Shown piece by piece: positions 20,367 to 29,371 of a stretch of 64,000 nt of DNA. The notes under the pieces were generated by a model, which saw only the letters and a list, made by a program, of their open reading frames with translations, was not told the DNA's origin and did no database searches. Position 1 is the first letter of the stretch. Each line of letters starts with the position of its first letter. This DNA comes from Akkermansia muciniphila (GTDB lineage: Bacteria > Verrucomicrobiota > Verrucomicrobiia > Verrucomicrobiales > Akkermansiaceae): NCBI RefSeq assembly GCF_900184965.1, contig NZ_FXYA01000198.1, positions 62,001 to 126,000 of the forward strand, read 5' to 3'. The position numbers were made by a program, and so were the translations under genes.

Positions 20367-21746
20367 TTACCCCTTCTTCCCGTCTTCCCTCGCGTTCTCC
20401 GCCAGTTGGCGTCGGTACTCCATGCGCTCCCTGATCCGCAGTTCCAGTCCGTTTCCGGTGGGAGTGTAATACACGCGGCCTTCCGGGAGGTAGGCCTGGG
20501 GAACGTAATGTTCCGGATAGTCGTGGGAATACAGGTATTCCAGCCTGGCGGCATCCGCGCCTCCGGCAGCGGCCAGCTTCTTGCGCGTGGGCGTCCGGAG
20601 GTGCTCCGGCACGGCCAGCGTTTTCCCATTGCGCACGTCATCCATGGCGGCGTTGATGCCCATGTAGGCGGAATTGCTCTTGGGAGCCGTCGCCAGGTAA
20701 ACCGCAGCATGCGCCAGCGGGATGCGGGCTTCCGGCATGCCGACCATTTCCGCGGCGCGCGCCGCATCCAGAGCCACGCGCAGGGCGTTGGAGTCCGCCA
20801 GCCCTACATCCTCCGACGCGGCGATGACCAGCCTTCTTCCGATAAAGCGGATATCCTCCCCGGCTTCCAGCATCATCCCCAGCCAATACAGGGCGGCGTC
20901 CGGGTCAGAGCCGCGCATGGATTTGATGAAAGCGGAAATCGTATCGTAATGGGAATCCCCCAGGCGGTCGTACCTGATGGCCTTGCGCTGGATGGATTCC
21001 TCCGCGACGGAGATGTCCACATGAATGACGCCGTCTTCCCCCGCGGGAGTGGACAGGACAGCCACTTCCAAAGCCGTGAGCGCCTTCCTGGCGTCTCCGT
21101 CCGCCTTGGCGGCCAGATGGTTCAGGGCATCCTCCTCCATATCCACGCGGAATGCGCCCAGCCCGCGCACCTCATCCGCCAGGGCGCGCTTCAGCAGGGC
21201 GGCCAATTCCTCCTCCGGCACCGGTTCCAGCGGAAAGACCTGGGAGCGGGACAGCAGGGGGGAGTTAATCGCAAAATAGGGGTTTTCCGTGGTCGCTCCA
21301 ATGAACCTGACCGTTCCCTTTTCCAGATGGGGTAGCAAAACATCCTGCTGGGCCTTGTTGAACCGGTGCAGTTCATCCACGAAGAGGACGGTTTTCCGCC
21401 CGTGCATGCTCATCCTCATCTGGGCCTGGGCTATTTTTTCCCGGATGTCCGCTACATTGGATTCCACGCCGTTGAGCATCATGAAATGGGCATTCGTCGT
21501 CCGGGCGATGACGGCGGCCAGAGTAGTCTTCCCGCAACCGGGAGGCCCGTAGAAAATCAGGGACGTGAACCGGTCCGTCTCAATGGCCCGTCTCAACAGC
21601 TTGCCCGAAGCCAGCAGATGCCTCTGCCCGGCCACTTCATCCAGGGCGCGCGGACGCATGCGCGCGGCCAGCGGCATGGCGGAAGTATCCGCTCCGGGCT
21701 CAAAACCTTCCCGCGCTTCCGCTTCCTGTAAACTGAACAAATCCAT
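20367..21746 (-). CDS. rarA: Replication-associated recombination protein A (RarA/MgsA ATPase)
   Basis: Clamp-loader-related AAA+ ATPase acting at stalled replication forks. PLAARMRPRALDEVAGQRHLL is the conserved entry, Walker A is GPPGCGKTT, Walker B FVDELHRFNK, sensor 1 GATTENPYF, then the C-terminal tetramerisation part (HAAVYLATAPKSNSAY, VPEHLR, GYLPEGRVYYTPT-type end). 459 residues, normal length. The frame is open to 22055, but ATG 21746 gives MDLFSLQEAE, the usual RarA start and a possible clamp- or SSB-binding peptide. It is followed on the plus-strand side by no obvious partner. Confidence 0.94.
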   Translation of the reverse strand: MDLFSLQEAEAREGFEPGADTSAMPLAARMRPRALDEVAGQRHLLASGKLLRRAIETDRFTSLIFYGPPGCGKTTLAAVIARTTNAHFMMLNGVESNVADIREKIAQAQMRMSMHGRKTVLFVDELHRFNKAQQDVLLPHLEKGTVRFIGATTENPYFAINSPLLSRSQVFPLEPVPEEELAALLKRALADEVRGLGAFRVDMEEDALNHLAAKADGDARKALTALEVAVLSTPAGEDGVIHVDISVAEESIQRKAIRYDRLGDSHYDTISAFIKSMRGSDPDAALYWLGMMLEAGEDIRFIGRRLVIAASEDVGLADSNALRVALDAARAAEMVGMPEARIPLAHAAVYLATAPKSNSAYMGINAAMDDVRNGKTLAVPEHLRTPTRKKLAAAGGADAARLEYLYSHDYPEHYVPQAYLPEGRVYYTPTGNGLELRIRERMEYRRQLAENAREDGKKG

Positions 21747-21853
21747 CGGAAACACTTTACCCGGTTGAAAGGCTGGAGAAAAGGCCAATCCCCGGAATCC
21801 TGAAAGTTTGGCGGAAGAGACACCGTTTCCCCCCTCAGGAAAGAAAGGCGCCT

Positions 21854-22249
21854 TTATCCCAACCTGGACCAGAAGGACAGCATGAAAACCATGCTGACAG
21901 GGGCCAAAATACTGAACAGCAGCCCCGCCACAGCCAATCCCCTGCGGTTCACCTCCCAGTAATGAAGGGAGGCGATCAGCATCCAGATGGGAATCACAAC
22001 CATGTGGACGAGAGCCAGAAGCCCCCAGCCTGCCAGCACCAGCAAAAAGAGCCATGACTGCGAGCCGTCCGCATTATTGCTCGGCATGACAAGGCCAAAG
22101 AAGCGGTACACAAACAAAAAGAAGACGAATACGGCAAAAGGTATCCATCCCCAGCGGGCTTCCTCCTTCCGGCGGGCCAAGGCCAATTCGAAACAGGGAT
22201 CTTTAAACGCAGGCCATTGCTTGGCGGAAGAATCTCTGAAGAAACGCAT
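21854..22249 (-). CDS. Small membrane protein, unknown
   Basis: 131 residues: a charged 33-residue N-terminus (MRFFRDSSAKQWPAF), then three hydrophobic segments (WIPFAVFVFFLFVYRFFGLV; SWLFLLVLAGWGLLALVHMVVIP; LAVAGLLFSILAPVSMVFML) separated by short loops. It precedes rarA on the minus strand by about 107 bases. I recognise no family; the hydrophobic pattern and good coding character make it likely real. Confidence 0.6.
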   Translation of the reverse strand: MRFFRDSSAKQWPAFKDPCFELALARRKEEARWGWIPFAVFVFFLFVYRFFGLVMPSNNADGSQSWLFLLVLAGWGLLALVHMVVIPIWMLIASLHYWEVNRRGLAVAGLLFSILAPVSMVFMLSFWSRLG

Positions 22250-22460
22250 ATCGCCCGAAGTCTCTATTATCGCGCCTTTCTCCCGTCAATGATATTCAAT
22301 GCCAGTCCGGCTTTTTCCCGCAGAAAATTTTTTCCTCTAACAAATACGGGACATCGGCTTCAGCCAATTACCTTATTGTCAAACCAAAGGACTGTGAAAA
22401 TTCATGAAAAACTTTTGACCATAAATCATTTTTTCATTCTTCCTCCCCCCCGCTCTTCTT

Positions 22461-22481
22461 CTTTTCCCATGATGGGAAAAG
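22461..22481. repeat. Perfect 21-base palindrome
   Basis: CTTTTCCCAT and its reverse complement ATGGGAAAAG around a single central base. A T-rich stretch follows on the plus strand. It lies about 210 bases upstream of the small membrane protein gene and beyond the terminator of the sugar operon, so it may be an operator or a bidirectional hairpin. Confidence 0.5.
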
Positions 22482-22544
22482 TCTTTTTGCATGGTCCAAA
22501 TTTCAACACCCGTCCAATTTGTCATACACATCCCCAATTTCCCA

Positions 22545-22582
22545 TAAAAAAGACTGCCTCCGCCACAGGAGCGGAGACAGTC
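22545..22582 (-). terminator. Terminator of the amino-sugar operon
   Basis: Minus-strand stem GACTGTCTCCGC with GCGGAGGCAGTC (22552-22582, one mismatch) followed by a run of T (22545-22551 as A on the plus strand). It sits 33 bases after the epimerase stop. Confidence 0.8.
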
Positions 22583-22614
22583 CGGAGTAATATAAAACCG
22601 GAAATTACGGAAGG

Positions 22615-23541
22615 CTACCTGCCCAGAATTCCCTTGAAGTATTCCAGCGTCGTCGCCAGGCCTTCCGGCAAAGTATGCCTGGGCTGCCATCCGGCATTGC
22701 GGAGCTTGTCCGCACAGGCGCGGGAATGCTTGACGTCTCCCGGACGTTCCGGCGCATGAAGCACCTTGGAGGAAGATCCCGCAGCCTTGATGATGTTCTG
22801 CGCCAGCTCTTCAATGGTGATCTGGCCGCCGTAACCGGCATTGAACACGCCAGTGACTTCCGGGTGTTCCGCCACAAAGGTCAGGGCTCCTACAATGTCT
22901 TTCACATAGATGAAATCGCGCGTCTGGGAGCCGTCCCCATACACGGTGATGTCTTCCCCCTTGACAGCTTTTTCAATGAAAATGGGCACGGCCGCGGCAT
23001 AGGCGCCCTTGGGGTCCTGCCGGGGGCCGAAGACATTGAAGAAGCGCACGGCCGCCGTATTGATTTTTCCTTCCGCCCGGAACATGTTGAGGTAGTATTC
23101 CCCGTCCAGCTTGGTAATGGCATAGGGGCTCTTGGGTTCCGGGTACATGGTTTCCAGTTTGGGCACCGTAGGATTATCTCCATAAATGGCGGCGGAAGAC
23201 GCCAGCACGATTTTTTTGACTCCGGCGGCGGAAGCTTCCTCCAGCACGTTCAGCAAACCGTTGACGTTGATGTCGATGCATTCGCCGATCTTGCTCATGG
23301 ATTCCGGCACGGAGACGAGCGCGGCCATATGGAAAATATAGTCCACCCCCTGCACCGCCTGGCGCACCAGCTCCCGGTCGCAGATGGAACCTTCGATGAA
23401 TGTGTGCCTGAGCCCTTCCAGGTTTTTGAGATAGCCCGTGCGCAGGTTGTCCAGCACACGGATTTCTTCCGCCTTATCCTGATAGTGTTCCACAATATGG
23501 GAACCGATGAATCCGGCGCCGCCGGTTACGAGAATCTTCAT
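22615..23541 (-). CDS. NAD-dependent UDP-hexose 4-epimerase family protein
   Basis: 308-residue extended SDR enzyme. GGAGFIGSH binds NAD, LASSAAIYG supplies the catalytic Ser, and YAITK is the Tyr-x3-Lys pair. FNVFGPRQDP and RDFIYVKDIV are the substrate-binding blocks of GalE/WbpP-type epimerases. The likely reaction is UDP-GlcNAc/UDP-GalNAc (or UDP-Glc/UDP-Gal) interconversion. It is the last gene of a minus-strand operon behind a sugar nucleotidyltransferase and an N-acetylhexosamine kinase (26 bases after the kinase stop), which favours N-acetylated substrates. The exact substrate is inference. Confidence 0.88.
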   Translation of the reverse strand: MKILVTGGAGFIGSHIVEHYQDKAEEIRVLDNLRTGYLKNLEGLRHTFIEGSICDRELVRQAVQGVDYIFHMAALVSVPESMSKIGECIDINVNGLLNVLEEASAAGVKKIVLASSAAIYGDNPTVPKLETMYPEPKSPYAITKLDGEYYLNMFRAEGKINTAAVRFFNVFGPRQDPKGAYAAAVPIFIEKAVKGEDITVYGDGSQTRDFIYVKDIVGALTFVAEHPEVTGVFNAGYGGQITIEELAQNIIKAAGSSSKVLHAPERPGDVKHSRACADKLRNAGWQPRHTLPEGLATTLEYFKGILGR

Positions 23542-23567
23542 GTTCTTCCGATGTTGGTAAATATTGA

Positions 23568-24662
23568 TTAATAGCGGTCCACAATGGCCTTCATTTCATC
23601 CATCTGCGCCTCAATGGATTCCACCAGGGCCATCTGCGTACGGCAACGGTCCAGGTTGTGTTCCGGACGGTGGATTTTAAAATACACGTCACCGGACAGG
23701 TAGTCCGTCAGGAAGCGGATGCCGCATTCCATCGTGAGCAATTTGCCGGAGAACGGCAGCAGGCTCTTTTCCAGAGGCGTCAGGAAACTCTTGGCGGAAC
23801 TCAGGTAACCCTGCACCAGAGCTTCAAACATGAACATGCGCATCGTGACCTTGGAGACGTCCTTTTCATCTTCCGCGGCGGGAGACGTGGCCGTCCGGAT
23901 CATGTCGCCGAAGTCGTAAATGGCGGAACCGGGCATCGTGGTATCCAGGTCAATCACGCAAATGCCTTCTCCGGTGACATCGTCCAGCATCACATTGTTC
24001 AGCTTGGTATCATTGTGCGTACAGCGCAGGGGCAATTCCCCGGATTTCAGGTAATCCACCACCATGTGGCAGTCCGCCTCGCGGGAAAGATACCAGTCTA
24101 TTTCCTTCTGCACCTCTTTCACGCGCCCCAGGGGGTCGGACTGGATGGCTTCTTTCAGAGCCGCCAGGCGGGAAGTAGTATTGTGGAAATTGGGAATGGT
24201 TTCGAACAGGGGCTCTCCGGGCAGGTCTGCCGTGAGCTTCTGGAACTCGCCGAAGGCGCGCGCCGCTTCCTGGCACTGCTTGGTAGTTTCAATCTGGTCA
24301 TACGTGCGTGCGCGTTCAATGAACGGGTACACGCGCCAGCAGTTGCCGTCCGAATCCAGGGCGTACGGCTTGCCGTCCACGGAGGGAACCAGCGTGAGAG
24401 TGCGGCGGTAAGCTTCCGGGCACTGTTCCTCTTTCAGGCGCTTCAGAGCGTGGTCCGTTACGCGCTTTACATTCTCCATCAGGGGGATGGGCTGCTTGAA
24501 CACATTATGGTTCACGCGCTGGAGGATGTAACGGATACGCTGTCCCGCCTGATCCACCCAGATGCAGTAGGTGTCGTTGATGTGGCCGCTGCCGTAGGAG
24601 TAACCGTGGACAAAATCGCCGCGGAGATCGAACAGGGTTGATACAGCCTTGAGATCGTGCAT
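23568..24662 (-). CDS. N-acetylhexosamine 1-kinase-like phosphotransferase
   Basis: 364 residues with the aminoglycoside-phosphotransferase fold. The catalytic loop is CTHNDTKLNNVML and the Mg-binding Asp is in VIDLDTTMPG. The N-terminal GYSYGSGHINDTY and YILQRVNHNVF blocks fit the NahK family of bifidobacteria, which phosphorylates GlcNAc and GalNAc at C1 using ATP in the cytoplasm. It sits 12 bases after a GalU-like nucleotidyltransferase and before a 4-epimerase, the set needed to turn free GalNAc/GlcNAc from mucin into UDP sugars. Family assignment is solid; substrate is inferred from context. Confidence 0.85.
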   Translation of the reverse strand: MHDLKAVSTLFDLRGDFVHGYSYGSGHINDTYCIWVDQAGQRIRYILQRVNHNVFKQPIPLMENVKRVTDHALKRLKEEQCPEAYRRTLTLVPSVDGKPYALDSDGNCWRVYPFIERARTYDQIETTKQCQEAARAFGEFQKLTADLPGEPLFETIPNFHNTTSRLAALKEAIQSDPLGRVKEVQKEIDWYLSREADCHMVVDYLKSGELPLRCTHNDTKLNNVMLDDVTGEGICVIDLDTTMPGSAIYDFGDMIRTATSPAAEDEKDVSKVTMRMFMFEALVQGYLSSAKSFLTPLEKSLLPFSGKLLTMECGIRFLTDYLSGDVYFKIHRPEHNLDRCRTQMALVESIEAQMDEMKAIVDRY

Positions 24663-24674
24663 AGGAAAAAAGGC

Positions 24675-25586
24675 TTAGTTGAGCTTTTCAGGGTATACGC
24701 CCTGCTGGATAAGTTTGTTGATGCCTTCCACAACCATGGGCTTATCCCCCGGATAGGTCATGCCGAACCAGGAGGAAGAAGTGGGAAGAACGGCGCAATC
24801 GGCCCGGTCCGCATGAATCAGGGCGTCCACCACGGTGGGAATAAAGCATTCGCTCTTGGGTTCCTGGCCGTGTTCTTTCAGGAAGTCAATGAAATGATCC
24901 TCCGTCAGTTCAATGAAGGAGGGGGAGAACAGCCAGAAATTCATGGAAACCAGTTCTGAGGGATCCACCGGCAGGCGTTCGCCCTTCAGGTTGTTGCCGC
25001 GCACGACGCCGTCTTCGTCAGCCTGGATTTTCACGAATTCCTCCACGCCGTCCAGCAGGCCGTCCTTGATGGAGCAAATGCCGCGGTTCACGTCCCCGTT
25101 GTCGGAGAGGGTGTTCTTCAGCGGATAGCCGATCATGCCGTAATGGGCCTTGCCGGGTTCATCCGTAGTGGAGGTCAGGAACTTGGCGGCCTGCACAAAA
25201 GCATCCGCACCGTAAAAGTCATCCGCATTCACTACGGCAAAGGGTTCCTTCACCACGTGGCGGGCGGCACGCAGGGCGTGGGCGGTGCCCCAGGGCTTTT
25301 CCCGGCCTGCCGGCACGGAGAAGCCTTCCGGCAGGTCGTCCAGAGACTGGAAAGCGTAATCCACCTCAATCTTGCCGGCAAAACGGCTGCCGACCTTTTC
25401 CTTGAAAATATCTTCAAAGTCACGGCGGATAATGAATACCACTTTTCCGAAACCGGCCCGGATGGCATCATAAACAGAGTAGTCAAGAACGACTTCCCCG
25501 TTGGGGCCCATCGGATCAAGTTGCTTGAGACCGCCGTAACGGCTGCCCATGCCAGCTGCTAAAACAAGAAGTGTAGGCTTCATCAT
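24675..25586 (-). CDS. Sugar-phosphate nucleotidyltransferase (GalU-like)
   Basis: 303 residues. LAAGMGSRYGGLKQLDPMGP is the nucleotide-binding signature of sugar-1-phosphate nucleotidyltransferases; VVNADDFYG supplies the metal-binding Asp pair, and SMNFWLFSP the sugar site. It would join UTP (or another NTP) to the sugar 1-phosphate produced by the kinase downstream. It is the first gene of the three-gene minus-strand operon. Two adjacent ATG codons are possible (25586 or 25583). Confidence 0.88.
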   Translation of the reverse strand: MMKPTLLVLAAGMGSRYGGLKQLDPMGPNGEVVLDYSVYDAIRAGFGKVVFIIRRDFEDIFKEKVGSRFAGKIEVDYAFQSLDDLPEGFSVPAGREKPWGTAHALRAARHVVKEPFAVVNADDFYGADAFVQAAKFLTSTTDEPGKAHYGMIGYPLKNTLSDNGDVNRGICSIKDGLLDGVEEFVKIQADEDGVVRGNNLKGERLPVDPSELVSMNFWLFSPSFIELTEDHFIDFLKEHGQEPKSECFIPTVVDALIHADRADCAVLPTSSSWFGMTYPGDKPMVVEGINKLIQQGVYPEKLN

Positions 25587-25658
25587 ACGCAGACCATTAT
25601 GACCAAGCCTCCCCGTTTGGCAACAGGAAAATGCCGGAAAGCCGGAGAAATCCGCCCG

Positions 25659-26378
25659 TTAAAAAACGTAAGAGCACCAAAGCCCCAGCACTACTTTTTT
25701 GAAATCGTCCCGCCCGTAGCCACAATACCATCCCAGGAAAGGCTCCACCCGCAGACCGCCGGAAACGGCCCACAGCGCCCCCGTGCGCACCATCAGCTCT
25801 TTCAGGCCGTTCCTTCCCAGATAATCATGGACAAAGCCCAGGGAAACCGTATTCACCATGGCGACGGATTCGCACAGCAGGGGCTGCCAGGTAACGCCCC
25901 ACTGGGAATACACCCCCTCCTGGCCGGAATCATACAGGAGGGAGCCGCGGAAAGACCAGGAAGGAGTGGGGTTCCATTTAAGGGAAAATCCCGGCTCCGC
26001 CCCGTTCTTCAGAGGGCAGGAATCATACCGCTGTCCGTTGACAAAAAAACCGGCCGTGCATTCGTCCGCCAGATAATACTGGACTTCTCCGTGCAAGGTG
26101 GTCTGGCTGAAATGGCGGCGCTGCCAGTTGCGGATGGCGAAAAGTTCCCCGCTCACCGCCCAGGAATCCGACAGGGAGGCTCCGCCGGAAATCTGGCCCT
26201 CCAAGGAATCCCCCCCCATCTTTTCTCCCCGGTGGACATAATAGGAACGGTAGCCGCCAAGCATCTCCCCGCCCATGCGGATGGGGGAACGGCCGTCCAC
26301 CTCCGTCAGGGGCGGCGGCCCGTCATACCCCAGGACGGCCTGCACGGCACAGCACGGAATGATGAAAAACAGCCTCAT
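25659..26378 (-). CDS. Probable outer-membrane beta-barrel protein
   Basis: 239 residues with a short signal peptide (MRLFFIIPCCAVQAVLG). The mature part alternates hydrophobic and polar residues in strands ending in aromatic residues (for example TTLHGEVQYYLADEC, WSFRGSLLYDSG, LRVEPFLGWYCGYG), and the last residue is Phe preceded by LGLWCSYV, as expected for an outer-membrane barrel assembled by BAM. No family is recognised. Its minus-strand stop lies just upstream of the sugar operon start, 72 bases away, so co-transcription is possible but unproven. Confidence 0.6.
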   Translation of the reverse strand: MRLFFIIPCCAVQAVLGYDGPPPLTEVDGRSPIRMGGEMLGGYRSYYVHRGEKMGGDSLEGQISGGASLSDSWAVSGELFAIRNWQRRHFSQTTLHGEVQYYLADECTAGFFVNGQRYDSCPLKNGAEPGFSLKWNPTPSWSFRGSLLYDSGQEGVYSQWGVTWQPLLCESVAMVNTVSLGFVHDYLGRNGLKELMVRTGALWAVSGGLRVEPFLGWYCGYGRDDFKKVVLGLWCSYVF

Positions 26379-26481
26379 GAAAACCGTTTAACACAATTCG
26401 CTGCGCCTCTCCAACGCCAAAACGGGGCATGCACATTCTCCGGGCTTGGCAAAACGGGAATCTGCCCTTACCCTCTCGCGC

Positions 26482-27174
26482 ATGGTTCATTTCACCCTGT
26501 TCGGGATACCTGTTTACATCCGCCCCAGCTTCTGGGTGGTGCTGGCCATTTTCGGCGGCGCCCTCAGCATCAGCAGCGTGGAAGATCTCATTTATCCGGC
26601 CCTGTTCGTCATTGCCGGCTTCATCGCCATCCTGTCCCATGAAATGGGGCACGCGCTGGTGGGACGCAGGCTGGGCGGCGGCCAGCAGACGATTGTTCTG
26701 GAACTCTTCGGCGGCCTGACAAGCAGCCACGGCATGCAATTGACGCGCGGAGGCAGGGCCCTCATGATTCTGGCGGGCCCCATGATGACCCTGCTGCTGG
26801 GCATCATCAGCCTGTGGCTCACCTGGAACATCGTCGCTCCCGTCATGGCCTCTCACAACCTGGACTTCTGGGACCTGGCCATCAGCCCCTTCACAGCGGC
26901 GCTCATCTCCCCCAAGCTGTACATCCTCTCCTGCCTCATCATGATTGGAGAATGGTGGACCCTCCTGAATCTGCTGCCCATCTATCCCCTGGACGGCGGC
27001 CAGCTGATCGCCCAGTACATCCGCTCCCCCAGGAAAGTATTCATGACCGGCTTCATCACGGCCATCCTCATCGGACTGCTCAGTTTTCAGCTCTTCCACG
27101 GCTACTTTATCCCCATCTTCATGGCCCTCTTCGCCTACAGCAATTACCGGGAATACAAAAACGCCCCCTTTTAA
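26482..27174 (+). CDS. Site-2 protease family (M50) intramembrane metallopeptidase
   Basis: 230 residues, about six membrane segments. The zinc motif HEMGH is in segment 2-3 and the second metal site is NLLPIYPLDGGQ, where the Asp is a ligand. This is the compact S2P type (SpoIVFB/YwhC group) without PDZ or CBS domains. It cleaves membrane-embedded substrates; no anti-sigma factor or other clear target is adjacent. ATG 26482 (MVHFTLFGIPVYI) fits the family start better than the upstream ATG at 26446. proS follows 57 bases later. Confidence 0.88.
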   Translation: MVHFTLFGIPVYIRPSFWVVLAIFGGALSISSVEDLIYPALFVIAGFIAILSHEMGHALVGRRLGGGQQTIVLELFGGLTSSHGMQLTRGGRALMILAGPMMTLLLGIISLWLTWNIVAPVMASHNLDFWDLAISPFTAALISPKLYILSCLIMIGEWWTLLNLLPIYPLDGGQLIAQYIRSPRKVFMTGFITAILIGLLSFQLFHGYFIPIFMALFAYSNYREYKNAPF

Positions 27175-27231
27175 CAGCATTCCGAATTTCCTTTGCGGGC
27201 TCCGCCCGTTCTATTCAACAAACCATCCAAT

Positions 27232-28752
27232 ATGTCTCAACAAACCGCAATCTCCCCTACCCGCGCCCAGGATTTCCCCGAGTGGTACCAGCAAGTCATC
27301 AAGGCCGCCGACATGGCGGAAAATTCCGAGGTTCGCGGCTGCATGGTCATCAAGCCATGGGGTTACGCCATCTGGGAACTCATTCAGAAAGACCTGGACC
27401 AGCGCTTCAAGGACACCGGCCACACGAACGCCTATTTCCCCCTCCTGATTCCGATCTCCTATCTGGAAAAGGAAGCGGAGCATGCCGAAGGCTTCGCCAC
27501 GGAATGCGCCGTAGTCACCCACCACAGGCTGGAAGCGCAGAAGGATGAAACCACCGGCAAGACACGCATGATTCCCACCGGGGAGCTTACGGAACCCTTC
27601 GTCATCCGGCCCACTTCGGAAACCGTCATCGGCGCGGCTTTCGCCCGCTGGACCTCCAGCTACCGCGATCTGCCCCTCAAGGTCAATCAGTGGTGCAATG
27701 TGATGCGCTGGGAAATGAGGCCCCGAATCTTCCTGCGCACGGCCGAATTCCTGTGGCAGGAAGGACATACGGCCCATGAAACCCGGGAGGAAGCCATTGA
27801 GGAAACCCTCACCATGCACAAGGTTTATGAGGAATTCCAGCGGGACGTGCTCGCCATTCCCACCATTCCCGGGGAAAAGACGGAGGCGGAACGCTTCCCC
27901 GGCGCGGAGCAGACCTACACGGTGGAAGCCATGGTGCAGGACCGCAAGGCCATCCAGGCCGGGACCTCCCACTTCCTGGGACAGAACTTCTCCAAATCCC
28001 AAAACATCTGCTTCGCCGGACGGGACAACACCCAGCAATTCGCATGGACGAGCTCCTGGGGCGTTTCCACCCGCATGATCGGAGCGCTCATCATGATGCA
28101 CTCCGACGACGACGGACTCGTCTGCCCGCCCCGCGTCGCTCCCCAGCAAATCGTCATCATTCCCGTCACGCCCAAGGAAGAAAGCCGTCAGGCCGTTCTG
28201 GACCACTGCGAGGAGCTGGCGCGCACCCTCCGGGCCAAAACCTTCCATGGCCAGCCGTTGCGCGTGCTGGTGGACAAGCGCGATCTGGGCGGCGGCGCCA
28301 AGAAATGGGAATGGGTGAAAAAAGGCGTGCCCGTGCGCCTGGAAATAGGCCCCCGGGACTTGGAAAAAGGCTCCGTCTGCCTTCAGCGGCGTGACCGGCC
28401 CGCCAATGAAAAATCCTTCGTCCCGGAAACGGAACTGATCGATACCGCTGCGGATATCCTCCAAAACATCCAGGACGCCCTGCTTCAGCGGGCCATTTCC
28501 TTCCGGGACTCCCATATCCGCCCTGCCTCCACGCTGCGGGAATTGGAAGAAAACTTCTCCGGTGAGGGAGACGCAGACTGGCTCCAGGTGCCGTGGGACG
28601 GGTCTCCGGAAGAAGAAGAAGCACTGGCTAAACGGCTGCGCATCTCCATCCGCTGCATCCCGCTCGGCGAACTGGGCCAGGGCGAACCGGCTCCCTGCAT
28701 CCTCACCGGACGCATGACGACACGCCGCGTTCTGTGGGCCAGAAGCTACTGA
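27232..28752 (+). CDS. proS: Prolyl-tRNA synthetase, short archaeal/eukaryotic type
   Basis: 506 residues; charges tRNA-Pro. Class II motif 2 appears in RTAEFLWQEGHTAHET, motif 3 in the HSDDDGLVCPPRVAPQQ region with the anticodon-binding domain following. There is no editing (INS) domain between motifs 2 and 3, and the protein ends in a C-terminal Tyr (VLWARSY), both marks of the ProS type-3 form rather than the long bacterial form. ATG 27232 starts MSQQTAISPTRAQDFPEWY, the typical N-terminus. A terminator follows within 21 bases. Confidence 0.95.
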   Translation: MSQQTAISPTRAQDFPEWYQQVIKAADMAENSEVRGCMVIKPWGYAIWELIQKDLDQRFKDTGHTNAYFPLLIPISYLEKEAEHAEGFATECAVVTHHRLEAQKDETTGKTRMIPTGELTEPFVIRPTSETVIGAAFARWTSSYRDLPLKVNQWCNVMRWEMRPRIFLRTAEFLWQEGHTAHETREEAIEETLTMHKVYEEFQRDVLAIPTIPGEKTEAERFPGAEQTYTVEAMVQDRKAIQAGTSHFLGQNFSKSQNICFAGRDNTQQFAWTSSWGVSTRMIGALIMMHSDDDGLVCPPRVAPQQIVIIPVTPKEESRQAVLDHCEELARTLRAKTFHGQPLRVLVDKRDLGGGAKKWEWVKKGVPVRLEIGPRDLEKGSVCLQRRDRPANEKSFVPETELIDTAADILQNIQDALLQRAISFRDSHIRPASTLRELEENFSGEGDADWLQVPWDGSPEEEEALAKRLRISIRCIPLGELGQGEPAPCILTGRMTTRRVLWARSY

Positions 28753-28772
28753 GCCCTCTGATTGTCCCTTTC

Positions 28773-28829
28773 AACGGGATTGTTCCAAGGCAGGCCCAAA
28801 CGGGCCTTTACGGAACAATCCCGTTTTTA
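28773..28829 (+). terminator. Terminator of proS
   Basis: 14-bp stem AACGGGATTGTTCC (28773-28786) with GGAACAATCCCGTT (28812-28825) and a T run. An inner GGCCC/GGGCC helix fills the loop. Confidence 0.9.
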
Positions 28830-28977
28830 TGCGCCCCTCCACTGTTTTCCCAAAAACGGCATCAACAAAGAACGGAACAACATGTATCGCAGACCAGAAC
28901 TCTTTCTTCTCCTGTGTCCCCATGCCGGCGGCGACATCCTTATTCCGGGAAAACAGGATTTTTTCTCTAAAAAAATC

Positions 28978-29005
28978 TTGCCAAGACCGGAAAACCTTAT
29001 ATACT
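28978..29005 (+). promoter_or_regulatory. Promoter of tRNA-Gly
   Basis: TTGCCA (28978-28983), 16-base spacer, TATACT (29000-29005), about 40 bases before the tRNA. The same TTGC-type -35 box precedes two other tRNA genes in this window. Confidence 0.6.
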
Positions 29006-29044
29006 CCTCGGCACACGGACGCCGTAAGGCTCCAATCATTTAAA

Positions 29045-29116
29045 GCGGATGTAGCTCAGGGGTAGAGCGCAACCTTGCCAAGGTTGATGTCGTGGGTTCG
29101 AATCCCATCATCCGCT
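29045..29116 (+). tRNA. tRNA-Gly (GCC)
   Basis: Complete cloverleaf: acceptor GCGGATG with CATCCGC, D arm GCTC...GAGC, anticodon stem CAACC/GGTTG around TTGCCAA (anticodon GCC), T arm GTGGG TTCGAAT CCCAT (one mismatch-free stem). Discriminator base T and an encoded CCA at 29117-29119. It marks the left edge of the RHS block, a common site for accessory DNA. Confidence 0.97.
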
Positions 29117-29137
29117 CCAACTTTTTTATAGCAAAAG

Positions 29138-29170
29138 ACCCGCACAAATCTTGATGATGTGCGGGTTTTA
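29138..29170 (+). terminator. Terminator after tRNA-Gly
   Basis: Stem ACCCGCACA (29138-29146) with TGTGCGGGT (29158-29166) followed by T. Confidence 0.85.
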
Positions 29171-29371
29171 TATGACGGCCCGTACAGAAAAAACTGTCTC
29201 CCCCCTATTGCAAAACCGTTACAGGAAACATTTTCATCTGCCTTGGTGAAGCCCTCCGGACGATCATCCTTCATGGCAGACGTTACCGGTTTTCACAGGC
29301 ATGTCCTGCCTTATTGTTTAATGACTTAGCGTTTATCCTCTGAAACCTAGGAGGACTTAATGATCACCGTA

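Noticed and set aside
27175-27231. Possible T-box before proS
   Set aside because: The gap is only 57 bases, too short for a T-box.
29056-29274. Short minus-strand frame containing GADDGIRTHD
   Set aside because: That peptide is the well-known false translation of a tRNA; it overlaps tRNA-Gly.
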